Shown: positions 19,332 through 28,266 of the stretch, in pieces | Numbering within the stretch: the stretch's first letter is position 1 | Layout of the letters: each line of letters opens with the position of its first letter | From: Deltaproteobacteria bacterium SG8_13 | GTDB taxonomy: Bacteria > Desulfobacterota > Desulfobacteria > Desulfobacterales > SG8-13 | Direction: 5' to 3' | NCBI GenBank assembly: GCA_001303025.1 | Contig: LJNK01000015.1 | Location: 1 to 64,000, forward strand | Length of the DNA stretch: 64,000 bases | The notes under the pieces: generated by a model | Told to the model about the DNA's origin: nothing | Seen by the model: only the letters and a program-made list of their open reading frames with translations | The model's database searches: none | Program-made: the position numbers and the translations under genes

Positions 19332-20309
19332 CTACAGCAGTTTCTCCGCCTGCAGCCACCGGATGCAATCCGCGAGCATTTCCTTCAGCGAAACCGGCCG
19401 GTAATCCAACTCCCGGACCGCTTTTTCCGAACTGCACACCAATCGGTTGGTGCCGTAGGCGACTTTCTCGGGGGTCAGCGAAGGTTCCTTTCGGCTCAGG
19501 TACGACATCCAGAGAAAAGCACGCGCAACGGAGCGCAGCAGCCAGTCGGGCATGGCCTTCTGGGGAACGCGCCGTTCGAGCAGCGTGCCCACTTCTGCGG
19601 CCAGCTCAAGATAGGTAGCATCGGCTCCGCCAAGAAGATAGCGCTTACCGCAGCCACCTTGTTTGAATGCGGCAATGAGGGCTTGTACAACCGAGTGCAC
19701 GTGACAAAAGCTGCCTTCACCGGATGGAAGGCCCGGAATATCTCCCCGGGCAATCTGTCTGACGATACCACCCCAGTTCCGTCGATCGTAAGGCCCCAGA
19801 ATGCTGGCGGGATTGACCACTACGGCATCCAGGCCGCGTTCGACGGCCTGTATCACTTCCAACTCACCCAGTCGCTTGGTGCGCATGTAGTTGATCCAGC
19901 TGTCAGCCGCGTTGGAGGGGGTCTGCTCGGTGATGCGCTCGCGGTGAAAACCGAATGCCGTGATCGAGGAGACGTGGATGAAACGGCCGGCCTGGCGCTG
20001 CAGGGCTGCAACGACCACGTTGCGGGTCCCGTCGACGTTCACTTCGGTTTGCTGCAGGTTGCGCGGCGACCACATATTGGTGCTGGCCGCCAGGTGAAAA
20101 ACCACGTCGACTCGTTCCGGCATCGACTTCAGCAAGGACTGCGGGTCGGTAATCGATCCTTCGACCAGCTTCACCCCCGGCAGGTCCAGCGGACGGGTGT
20201 TGGAAGTGCGGCGGTGCAACGCCACCACCTGCCAGTCTTCTGCCAGCAGGAACTCGATGAGGTTGCGGCCCACAAATCCGGTTCCGCCGGTCACAAAGGC
20301 AACTCCCAT
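19332..20309 (-). CDS. NAD-dependent epimerase/dehydratase (extended SDR)
   Basis: FVTGGTGFVGRNL N-terminus, SDR-type fold. Confidence 0.9.
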   Translation of the reverse strand: MGVAFVTGGTGFVGRNLIEFLLAEDWQVVALHRRTSNTRPLDLPGVKLVEGSITDPQSLLKSMPERVDVVFHLAASTNMWSPRNLQQTEVNVDGTRNVVVAALQRQAGRFIHVSSITAFGFHRERITEQTPSNAADSWINYMRTKRLGELEVIQAVERGLDAVVVNPASILGPYDRRNWGGIVRQIARGDIPGLPSGEGSFCHVHSVVQALIAAFKQGGCGKRYLLGGADATYLELAAEVGTLLERRVPQKAMPDWLLRSVARAFLWMSYLSRKEPSLTPEKVAYGTNRLVCSSEKAVRELDYRPVSLKEMLADCIRWLQAEKLL

Positions 20310-20405
20310 GGGATTCTCCTTTCTGCAGCCTTACCGGCACAACCAGCGCGGTTTTATCCCACGTGGCAGGTTTTCTCCAAGCCGAATCCAGGCCCGGCTG
20401 AAAGG

Positions 20406-21221
20406 TCAGTGACGGTAGCCGAGGTGAATGACGGCAATCCCGTTGGTCAACCGCCGGTAGGTTACGTCCGCAAAACCGATCCGCCGGAGCACCGCTGCCA
20501 GCTCGTCTGCCAGCGGAAACATGCGGATCGACTCCGGCAGGTGGGTATAAGCCTGCCGGGTACCTGCCAGCATCTGACCCAGCAGGGGCATCACGTGCAG
20601 GGAATACCGGTCGTAGAACCATCGAAACACGGAATTGGTGGGCTTGGAAAACTCCAAGCACATCATCTTCCCGCCGCTTTTCAACACCCGATACATTTCC
20701 CGGAAGCCCTGCTCCATGTGGGTGACATTGCGGATACCGAAGCCCACCATGACCGCATCGAAGGTTTCGTCGGGGAACGCGATCTGCTCGGCATTGCCCT
20801 GGACGAATTGCACCTGTCTTCTGGCGGCGGCGTTGGTGCTCTTGAACCGCCCGGCTTCCATCATCGCCCGGTTGATGTCGTAAAGGGCGACCTGCCCGTC
20901 CCTGCCCATCGCCCGTAGGGCCAGGATGGAAAGATCGCCGGTTCCGCCGCACACGTCCAGCACCCGGTCACCGGCCTTGAGCGCCAGCAGTTTCACGGCC
21001 GTGCGTTTCCACAGATAGTGAATCCCGAAACTCAGCAACGTGTTCATGAAATCGTACTGGCGGGCGACCGAGTTAAAGTGGCGAATGACCTGTTCGGTTT
21101 TCGCGTCCGCAGCGATTTTGCGGTATCCGTAGTTGGCCGTTTTGTTTCGCTCGATGACCTCATCCAGGTGCGCCTGCCGGCTGTGCTCATCCCCCCATGT
21201 TTGCTGTCCGCGCGCCATCAT
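20406..21221 (-). CDS. ubiE: Demethylmenaquinone/ubiquinone methyltransferase
   Basis: YDFMNTLLSFGIHYLWKR, LDVCGGTGDLSI, FGIRNVTH, CLEFSKP motifs. Confidence 0.92.
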   Translation of the reverse strand: MMARGQQTWGDEHSRQAHLDEVIERNKTANYGYRKIAADAKTEQVIRHFNSVARQYDFMNTLLSFGIHYLWKRTAVKLLALKAGDRVLDVCGGTGDLSILALRAMGRDGQVALYDINRAMMEAGRFKSTNAAARRQVQFVQGNAEQIAFPDETFDAVMVGFGIRNVTHMEQGFREMYRVLKSGGKMMCLEFSKPTNSVFRWFYDRYSLHVMPLLGQMLAGTRQAYTHLPESIRMFPLADELAAVLRRIGFADVTYRRLTNGIAVIHLGYRH

Positions 21222-21517
21222 GGATCTCCCTGTTTCGATGTTACGGTGGTTGCCGGTTTCCGAAGCTGCCTGAAGGCTGTGATCTGTGAACGATCCACCT
21301 ATATCAGAGTAATCATGACAGTTCCAGATGGAAGCGTGTGAACCAGAAATGCAGATCGTCATTTGACGGGCACGCTTTACCTGTCGGGAAGGAAAGCACT
21401 TGATGTCGGGCGGTTTGTATTGTAAGCAGATCTTTTCACCCCGGCCCGACGCAACCAGGTATTGCCGGCAGGACCCACAGCGGTCCAGCACGCCGGCCGA
21501 ACGATTCGACAAGGAGG

Positions 21518-21991
21518 ATGGAGATGCAGAAGATGCCCCGCACCGATCGACGGCCCACCGCTGCCACTTTAGGGATCGTCTTACTGCTGTTGATTCTCGG
21601 CGTTTATCCCCCCGTCGAGGGCCATGCTGCCGAAAAGTATCAGCATCTGGTAAATTGCGACCTTCATCAAGGCACGTGCAGCCAACGACTGCAGGAAACC
21701 GACATTCTCCTGGAGGTAACGCCCCGACCGGTGAAAGCCATGACGGATCTGCTCTTCAGGGTGACACTTGTCGGTAAATTCGCATCCCCGGAAAGCGCCC
21801 CCTATATCGATTTGGGTATGCCAGGCATGAACATGGGGCCGAACCGGGTACTGCTGAAGTCTTCCGGGCCGTCTTCATATGAAGGCCAGGGGGTCATCGT
21901 CCGGTGTCCGAGCGGCAGGAAGATCTGGCAGGCAACGGTGACGTTGCCGGATCTGGGGGTGGTTAGCTTCGTATTTCATGTCATCTATTGA
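21518..21991 (+). CDS. FixH-like exported/membrane protein
   Basis: N-terminal TM, DLGMPGMNMGPNRVLLK...YEGQGVIVRCPSGRKIWQATV; overlaps the SafE-like ORF. Confidence 0.6.
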   Translation: MEMQKMPRTDRRPTAATLGIVLLLLILGVYPPVEGHAAEKYQHLVNCDLHQGTCSQRLQETDILLEVTPRPVKAMTDLLFRVTLVGKFASPESAPYIDLGMPGMNMGPNRVLLKSSGPSSYEGQGVIVRCPSGRKIWQATVTLPDLGVVSFVFHVIY

Positions 21992-22670
21992 AACACTGTC
22001 GTTTTTTTACCTTTCCACCGGATTTGCGGTCGGATTCGGGCACTGCATCGGCATGTGCGGTCCGATCGTGGTATCATTGTCGCTGAGCCGGAAAGACAAA
22101 AGCCTCTGGATCCCCCACTTGCTTTATAACGCCGGCCGCGTGACCACCTATGCCGTTCTGGGCGCCATCATGGGTGCCACCGGCTCATTTACGGCCATCA
22201 CCGCCAACATCGCCGGCATTCAGAAAATTGTGCTGATCTTCGCCGGCATTCTGATCGTTATCATGGGGCTGGCGATGAGCGACTGGCTCCCTTTGGGCCG
22301 CCTTTTCGGTGACGGCTATCGTTTCGGCAGGCTGATCTCCGGTGGGTTCCAGCGCCTGACCCGTATCGAATCGACCATTGCATACTTACCGCTTGGCCTG
22401 CTGCTGGGACTGCTGCCCTGCGGTCCGGTTTACACGGCCTTGCTGGCCGCAACCAGAGCCGGAATGGAAACCGGTTCACCGACCGCAGGCGCGCTGATCG
22501 GCATGACTCTCATGGGCGCATTCGGTATCGGCACGATACCGGCCCTGCTGGCAGTATCACGGCTGGCCGGTATCGGTTGGCTGAAATCGCGGCAGTTGAT
22601 CTATAGAATCGGGGCAGTGCTGATGATCATCGTCGGCCTGTACTTTATCGTCAACGCCTGGCGATATTGA
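21978..22670 (+). CDS. Sulfite exporter TauE/SafE family (cytochrome-oxidase-associated type) membrane protein
   Basis: GHCIGMCGPIV and GLLPCGPVYTAL motifs, multi-TM. Confidence 0.87.
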   Translation: MSSIETLSFFYLSTGFAVGFGHCIGMCGPIVVSLSLSRKDKSLWIPHLLYNAGRVTTYAVLGAIMGATGSFTAITANIAGIQKIVLIFAGILIVIMGLAMSDWLPLGRLFGDGYRFGRLISGGFQRLTRIESTIAYLPLGLLLGLLPCGPVYTALLAATRAGMETGSPTAGALIGMTLMGAFGIGTIPALLAVSRLAGIGWLKSRQLIYRIGAVLMIIVGLYFIVNAWRY

Positions 22671-22738
22671 ACCAGGCAATACTTGCCGGCAAGCGGGGAA
22701 GGAAGGGGTTTTCCCAGAAAGGAGATTTGAAATTTCTA

Positions 22739-25093
22739 TCAGGAATCCGCGAAAGTTTTCGCCAGGTCACTGTCGATCGCATAGATACAGACTTCCGTCG
22801 CTCCCTGTTCGGTGTAGTTGAAATTGTCGCACAGGTTGCGGATCAGATAGGTGACGTCTTCGCGGATTTTCTTGTCGTAAGCCTTGAAGTCCTCTTCCCG
22901 GTAGTCCTTTATGGCCCTCCGAAAATTCTCGTTTTCCAGAAACGGGTCCAGTACTTTTTCCTTCAGGTTGTAGACATAGCGCTCGTGCAACGCGCCGTAA
23001 ATATTCGTCTCGGTAATCGGCTTTCCCTCCACCATGATCTCCTGCGTCAGGGTCTTTGAGGCGTACTCCTTCTGGGTGTCCTCCCGAAAAGACCGGCGCT
23101 CGGCCTCGGTTGCCTTGGGCCCGAACAGACGCTGCTCGATTCCGGTGAAAAACTCCTCGGATATTTCCAGTTTCATTCCCGTATAGGTGCAGGTCTCCAC
23201 CGATCCGATTTCAAAGTTGACGGCGAACAGGTAGTTTTGAATATCGCGGGAGATCTGCTCCTCATTATAATAGTAAAGCGACTCTTTCACTTCCTGCAAG
23301 ATGGTATAGTCGTACATCTGCCGCAGCGAGTCGAGAAAACCCTCCGGGATCAACTCGGCGAGCTCTTTACGTCCCTTGGTAAAAAAGTTGATCAACTGGG
23401 ACATATTGATCATTTTGTTGCTCTTGGCAAACGGGGAGTAAAATTCGTTGAAAATCTTGATGGAATCCCGGCCCGAGATGCCCTGCTCGCCTTCAGTTTC
23501 CGATTCGGCGATGATCCTGCGGCGGCGCTTGGCTGTCAGGCGTTTATGGTCCTCGCCACTGAGCCATTTCGGGATATAGCCGGTATAAATCTCCATTTTC
23601 AGCAGTTGCAGGTTTTCGTCGCAGTAAAGTTTATATTTCTCCGGTTTTTCAATCCATTCCAGCATGGCCTCGGAGTTTTTGTTCAACCGGGTGGAAATGA
23701 TCACCCGGGCAAAATTGTGCAGTACACGGGGAAGAAAGCTTTCATCGATGTGCTTGCCGAAAATATTCCGGTAGATCTCCACCTCCGTGTTCAAATCCAT
23801 GACATAGGGAATGTTGATGTACTCGATCCGGTCCTCGAAGGACTGGAAATCCTCGATATTTTTCTGATCCTCGGGGTTCATCACGGCCAGAAGCAGGGAG
23901 TTGACGTTTTCCTCGATATCTTCCACCTTGTGAAGGCCTTCGCTGATGATGTTGTGCAACTCGATGAGCCGCTCGGTGTTATGGGTCTTAATGTCCATCA
24001 GGGCGTAGATCCCGTTGTTGGTCCGGGCATACTGGGAAAACAGGTATTTCACCAGGTTGCTGTCGCGCAGAAAAGCGTTGATTCGGCTTTGAACGATCGG
24101 ATTTCCCAGTGTGGCGTTGCGCAGCGGTTTGTCGCCCGGATTGTAGACACTGATCCCTTCTCCGAGCCTGCGGTCGAATCGATACGGCCGGGCACAGATC
24201 ATTTCAAACACCTTGCTCGGGCTCTTCAGCCGGGCGAGCAGCGCCTGGTACAAGGAGTTGCAAATAGTGCAGGGGATATCGCGAAACACCCACTCGTACT
24301 CTTTTTCGGTGTACAGCTTCCATTTAAATTCGTCGTTTTTAAACAGATCGTCGAAAAAAGTCCGGCGGTAGTCCTTGGGGATCATCAGGATCGGATTGTC
24401 ATGGCTGGGGCACGGAACTTCGATAATATCATCTGCCGCCCACAGGGCACTCTGGGCCTTCAGCAGTTCATACTGGTCTTTATCGATGTTGTCCTGCAGC
24501 TGCAGCAGGTTGTCGAGAACGGCGATGTTGTGGCCTTCCGGATTTTCCTTCAGCTGTTTGCAATCCAGGCGCCAAACGGTTTCGAAGCGCAGCCCCTCAT
24601 CGGTATTGGCGTATTCCTCGAATTTCTTCAGCAGATTGTTGAGAAAAGTGCTCTTGCCGCAGCCATGCGGTCCCTTGAAAATATAGATTTTATTCTGCTG
24701 TGCGCCGCGTTTCATCGCCTCTACCAGGCTGATCAAACGGTTGGCAAACAGACGGTCTGCAAAAAACGGATGATCACTTCCTTCGACAAAAAGCTTGCTG
24801 CAGTCGTAGCATATGTAATTGATCGATTCCGGATCGTCCAGGTACTCATCGTGACCCTCGCCGACGTAGAGCTTGACCATGTCGTAAAACATCTGGAAAA
24901 TGTTGCGCATGACCGTCGACGGCTTCTCCGTCAATTCCATGAGAAATGCCTCGAAGGCGATCAACTCGCGCTGATCCTGACCGGCTTTGGTCAGGTTGAA
25001 ATTCTTCATGGCGACATCGATGTTGGCCAGATCCGGAGCGGACTCCGTTGCCTTGTCGGTGGTATCATCCACTGGTTTCAGCGTGCTTGGCAT
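22739..25093 (-). CDS. Second, divergent PrkA-like AAA+ / serine protein kinase family protein
   Basis: GPHGCGKST Walker A, IEYINIPYVMDLNTEVEIYRNIFG PrkA-type region; fourth gene of PrkA/DUF444/SpoVR cluster. Confidence 0.82.
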   Translation of the reverse strand: MPSTLKPVDDTTDKATESAPDLANIDVAMKNFNLTKAGQDQRELIAFEAFLMELTEKPSTVMRNIFQMFYDMVKLYVGEGHDEYLDDPESINYICYDCSKLFVEGSDHPFFADRLFANRLISLVEAMKRGAQQNKIYIFKGPHGCGKSTFLNNLLKKFEEYANTDEGLRFETVWRLDCKQLKENPEGHNIAVLDNLLQLQDNIDKDQYELLKAQSALWAADDIIEVPCPSHDNPILMIPKDYRRTFFDDLFKNDEFKWKLYTEKEYEWVFRDIPCTICNSLYQALLARLKSPSKVFEMICARPYRFDRRLGEGISVYNPGDKPLRNATLGNPIVQSRINAFLRDSNLVKYLFSQYARTNNGIYALMDIKTHNTERLIELHNIISEGLHKVEDIEENVNSLLLAVMNPEDQKNIEDFQSFEDRIEYINIPYVMDLNTEVEIYRNIFGKHIDESFLPRVLHNFARVIISTRLNKNSEAMLEWIEKPEKYKLYCDENLQLLKMEIYTGYIPKWLSGEDHKRLTAKRRRRIIAESETEGEQGISGRDSIKIFNEFYSPFAKSNKMINMSQLINFFTKGRKELAELIPEGFLDSLRQMYDYTILQEVKESLYYYNEEQISRDIQNYLFAVNFEIGSVETCTYTGMKLEISEEFFTGIEQRLFGPKATEAERRSFREDTQKEYASKTLTQEIMVEGKPITETNIYGALHERYVYNLKEKVLDPFLENENFRRAIKDYREEDFKAYDKKIREDVTYLIRNLCDNFNYTEQGATEVCIYAIDSDLAKTFADS

Positions 25094-25133
25094 ACTATTT
25101 TCTCCAGGCAGAGCGCATAGCCGCGTTTCCGCC

Positions 25134-26801
25134 TCAGCTAGCTGACGGCTTCTCCTGTGCCATCACCTGGCGGGAGAGCTCGCGGTTTTTCATTGTGTAC
25201 ACCACGCGCTCCCATTTGAAATCCGACGGTTTCAGCACCTCTTGCATGGTTCCGGAAGGGGTGCCGGCCGATGTGTCCGTACCGCTTGTAACCACTTCGC
25301 TTGTCTCCAGCTGAACCGGATTGCCCCAGAGGTACTCCAGGCCGATCATGGTGTTGGCGATAAAATCTTTTACCAGCGGTTTGCCCTCAAAGTGATGGAC
25401 GAGGTAAAGAACGTTGTCGGCGTCATTTTTTTCGTAAATTTCGATGTGCGGTGGGTGGTACAAGCCATCCATGATCATCTGACGGTAGTCCTGCGCCTTG
25501 CGACTTTTGACATAATACTCCCAGACCATGCGGTCTTTGTTCAGCCGCTTGCCGACGACGAACAGCTTGTTGCGGGTGACAAAGTCCTGGTCGACAAACG
25601 TGTTGATAAAAGTAAAGTCGCACAGGCTTTGCCGAACCTGGAAAATAAACTCCTGCCCTTTCCGACTGTGGTTATCGTAGTCTTTTCGCAGCGCACTGTC
25701 TGACAGTCGTCTGTATGCCGTGGAATAGCGACCCGTGTCTCCGAGCTCTTCGATGTAGTAAAACATGCGCATGCCCAGCGCGTAAGGGTTGAGTCCAACG
25801 CGCGGCAGTGAGGTAACACCGGCATGGGTGCGGGCGAAATCGACCTCGTGGCCCTTGATCCGGTCATCCTGCAGGAAAAGTTTTTCATGCCAGTAGCTGG
25901 CCCACCCCTCGTTCATAATCTTGGTTCGTATCTGGGGCTGCAGAAAAACCGAGGTGTTGCGCACCACCTCCATGATCGACTTCATCCAGGTGTTTTCCTC
26001 TTTTTGCAGAAACTCCGAGTGCTCCATAAGATACTGGAAGATATCCGGACGCCCGTTTCGCTTCTCCTTCAGGCTCTTGCTGTACAGCGACTCATATTCC
26101 GGGTATTTCTTGCGCACTTCCGAAAAGAAATTCTTCTCGCCGGTTTGGCTGTCCTCCCGCATACACTCGTTGTAGCGTTCGATCTCCTTGATATACTCGC
26201 TGATATTCACTTTCTGGGTGTCCTGCAGGAAAACGTCAAAATAGTAATTGACGCGCGCCGACCCGTCGCCTGTCGGCGGCGGATCGAGATCGGACAGTTC
26301 CCGATGGTATCCGACCAGGTTGTCGATTCCCCGCGAAAATTCAATGATGTAGTCGACCCAGCGGCCCTTTTCCGAACGCAGGGCCGCTATCAGCCGCTTG
26401 TCGGAGAGCGCCCGCCCGTTAAAATCATAATCCCAGGTGTGGCGAAAGTAGAGGTTGTTCTGGAAAAAATCGATGTGCCCCAGGACGTGGTAGAAAATCA
26501 TCACGTTCATCCAGTCCGGGTTGTTGTCGTTGTAGTACGATATGGCCGGACGGGTGTTAATGACGGTTTCGTAAGGATTGCTGGGATACAGTTCGTAGCG
26601 GCCCTTTTCCTTGAGCACCTCCACGTCGTGTACCCAGTAGTCGTAAAGGGTGGGGATCATGACCTTTGGTGTTAGCTCCAGCAGGTCGCGGTTGGTAACG
26701 ATATATTCGAGCGACTCGTCCTCGAAGCGCAGACCCGCCTCCAGGGCCCGCTCCTTGCACCCCTCCATGATTTCTTTGGTATGTTGGTCGATCAGCTCCA
26801 T
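25134..26801 (-). CDS. SpoVR family protein
   Basis: MMIFYHVLGHIDFFQNN, NEGWASYWHEKL, GLNPYALGMRMF motifs. Confidence 0.93.
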   Translation of the reverse strand: MELIDQHTKEIMEGCKERALEAGLRFEDESLEYIVTNRDLLELTPKVMIPTLYDYWVHDVEVLKEKGRYELYPSNPYETVINTRPAISYYNDNNPDWMNVMIFYHVLGHIDFFQNNLYFRHTWDYDFNGRALSDKRLIAALRSEKGRWVDYIIEFSRGIDNLVGYHRELSDLDPPPTGDGSARVNYYFDVFLQDTQKVNISEYIKEIERYNECMREDSQTGEKNFFSEVRKKYPEYESLYSKSLKEKRNGRPDIFQYLMEHSEFLQKEENTWMKSIMEVVRNTSVFLQPQIRTKIMNEGWASYWHEKLFLQDDRIKGHEVDFARTHAGVTSLPRVGLNPYALGMRMFYYIEELGDTGRYSTAYRRLSDSALRKDYDNHSRKGQEFIFQVRQSLCDFTFINTFVDQDFVTRNKLFVVGKRLNKDRMVWEYYVKSRKAQDYRQMIMDGLYHPPHIEIYEKNDADNVLYLVHHFEGKPLVKDFIANTMIGLEYLWGNPVQLETSEVVTSGTDTSAGTPSGTMQEVLKPSDFKWERVVYTMKNRELSRQVMAQEKPSAS

Positions 26802-26862
26802 GTTTTCCGAATGCGCCTTTATTTGCAGATCCGTCCGGCAGTGATCCCCATCTCCGGCAGAA

Positions 26863-28260
26863 TTACTCGGATATCAATTTCTTGATTCCTTCTATCAGCC
26901 GCTGCTCGCCGGCGTCTTCGCCGATTACGTCCAGCCGGATCAATTTTGGCTTCTCTTCCAGAAGTTTGGAGTTTTTGACGTATTTTTCGACCTCGCTGCT
27001 CTTGCCGGCCCGGTAGGAGTGCTCTGCGATGGTGATGCCGACCCGGTTGGCGTACTTCAGCATTTTTTTCAGCTCCGGAAGGGATTCTTTGCCGTCGGTA
27101 TCCCAATCGTCGCCGTCCGTGCCGTGAAATATGTAGATGTTGTAGTCCCGGACCAGGTTTTCCTTTTCAACGATCTCGTTCACCAGCCTATAGGCCGAGG
27201 CCACCTGGGTTCCGCCGGCCACCGACGAGTTATAATAGGTGTAGAAATCCGGCACTTCCTTGGCTTCGGTATCGTGCAGCACGAAACGGGTCTCCACCTG
27301 CATGGCATACTGGTAAAGCAGCCAGCTGTATATCAGTACATGCTGGGCGACAACCAGCTCGGTGGTCTTTCCGGCCATCGAGCCCGAGTAATCCCGCACG
27401 AAAAAGATCATGGCCTGGGATTCGTAATCCTTTTCCCTGGACAGTATCCGGAAAACCCGATCGCCAGGAGAAACCAGAAAACCGCTCGGATCGATCCGGT
27501 CGACATCCGGAACGTTGCCGAGATGAATGTTGGTCTCGAGGATGCGCCGCAGAGTGGCTTTTTTATCCAGAACCTGCCCGAAGCCGCGATGCCGATCCGT
27601 CAGATCATAGGTGTAGCGCGTCAACGATCGCTTCTTACCCTTCTCCTTGAGGTTCGGTAGTTTGAACTGTTCGGTCAGAATTCGGCCCAGGTCATAGGCG
27701 TTCGACTCCAGCTCGTGTGCACCGCCATCCCCCTCACCGGGTCCGCTGCCGGTCTCGCCCTCCGGCCGCACCGGCTGTTCGCCGATCACCTCACCTTCTT
27801 CACCTTCTCCGGTTCCCCCCGAGGATTGCCCTTCTCCATTTTCGTCGGTTCGGAAGGACGGATCGTGGATGAATTTCTCTTCGACGGTGGTGGGGACAAT
27901 GACAATTTTGGTTTTGCCGCCCTTGCCCGGCTTGATGAGACGGCCGACGTTGATCTTGCGTGGAAAGCCGTCACTTTCCCTCTGATGATCGCGCTCCAAC
28001 AGCTCGTCAATCGACCGCGTCGTGGCCGCGTACCCACTTTGCATGGCGCTCATCGACTGCAGGTGAATCAGGTCGTAGAATTGGTAAACCGTCTCCGCTG
28101 CACCGCGCAAAACCGTGCCGCCCGTCTCGGCATCCTGCCCGTCTTCCGGCAGAACATGCTGACGGTCATCCTCCAGCTCCTCGGCGATGATTTTCTCCTG
28201 CTCGGACGTCAGGCCGTTCGTTTTGAGAGCTTCGTATATGTCGAATCGCTTGTCCTTCAT
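26863..28260 (-). CDS. DUF444 (YeaH-type) family protein, VWA-like
   Basis: FFVRDYSGSM (DxSxS MIDAS), SSVAGGTQVASAYR, NIYIFHGTDGDDW. Confidence 0.92.
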   Translation of the reverse strand: MKDKRFDIYEALKTNGLTSEQEKIIAEELEDDRQHVLPEDGQDAETGGTVLRGAAETVYQFYDLIHLQSMSAMQSGYAATTRSIDELLERDHQRESDGFPRKINVGRLIKPGKGGKTKIVIVPTTVEEKFIHDPSFRTDENGEGQSSGGTGEGEEGEVIGEQPVRPEGETGSGPGEGDGGAHELESNAYDLGRILTEQFKLPNLKEKGKKRSLTRYTYDLTDRHRGFGQVLDKKATLRRILETNIHLGNVPDVDRIDPSGFLVSPGDRVFRILSREKDYESQAMIFFVRDYSGSMAGKTTELVVAQHVLIYSWLLYQYAMQVETRFVLHDTEAKEVPDFYTYYNSSVAGGTQVASAYRLVNEIVEKENLVRDYNIYIFHGTDGDDWDTDGKESLPELKKMLKYANRVGITIAEHSYRAGKSSEVEKYVKNSKLLEEKPKLIRLDVIGEDAGEQRLIEGIKKLISE

Positions 28261-28266
28261 GATGCT

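Noticed and set aside
19215-20918. 567-aa plus-strand ORF over epimerase and ubiE
   Set aside because: Spans two recognised minus-strand genes; shadow ORF
22682-22693. 12-bp palindrome CTTGCCGGCAAG between convergent genes
   Set aside because: Short GC palindrome expected by chance in GC-rich DNA; no T-tract to support a terminator
23237-25120. 627-aa ORF antisense to the second PrkA-like gene
   Set aside because: Shadow ORF; the minus-strand protein has Walker A and PrkA motifs, the antisense product has none
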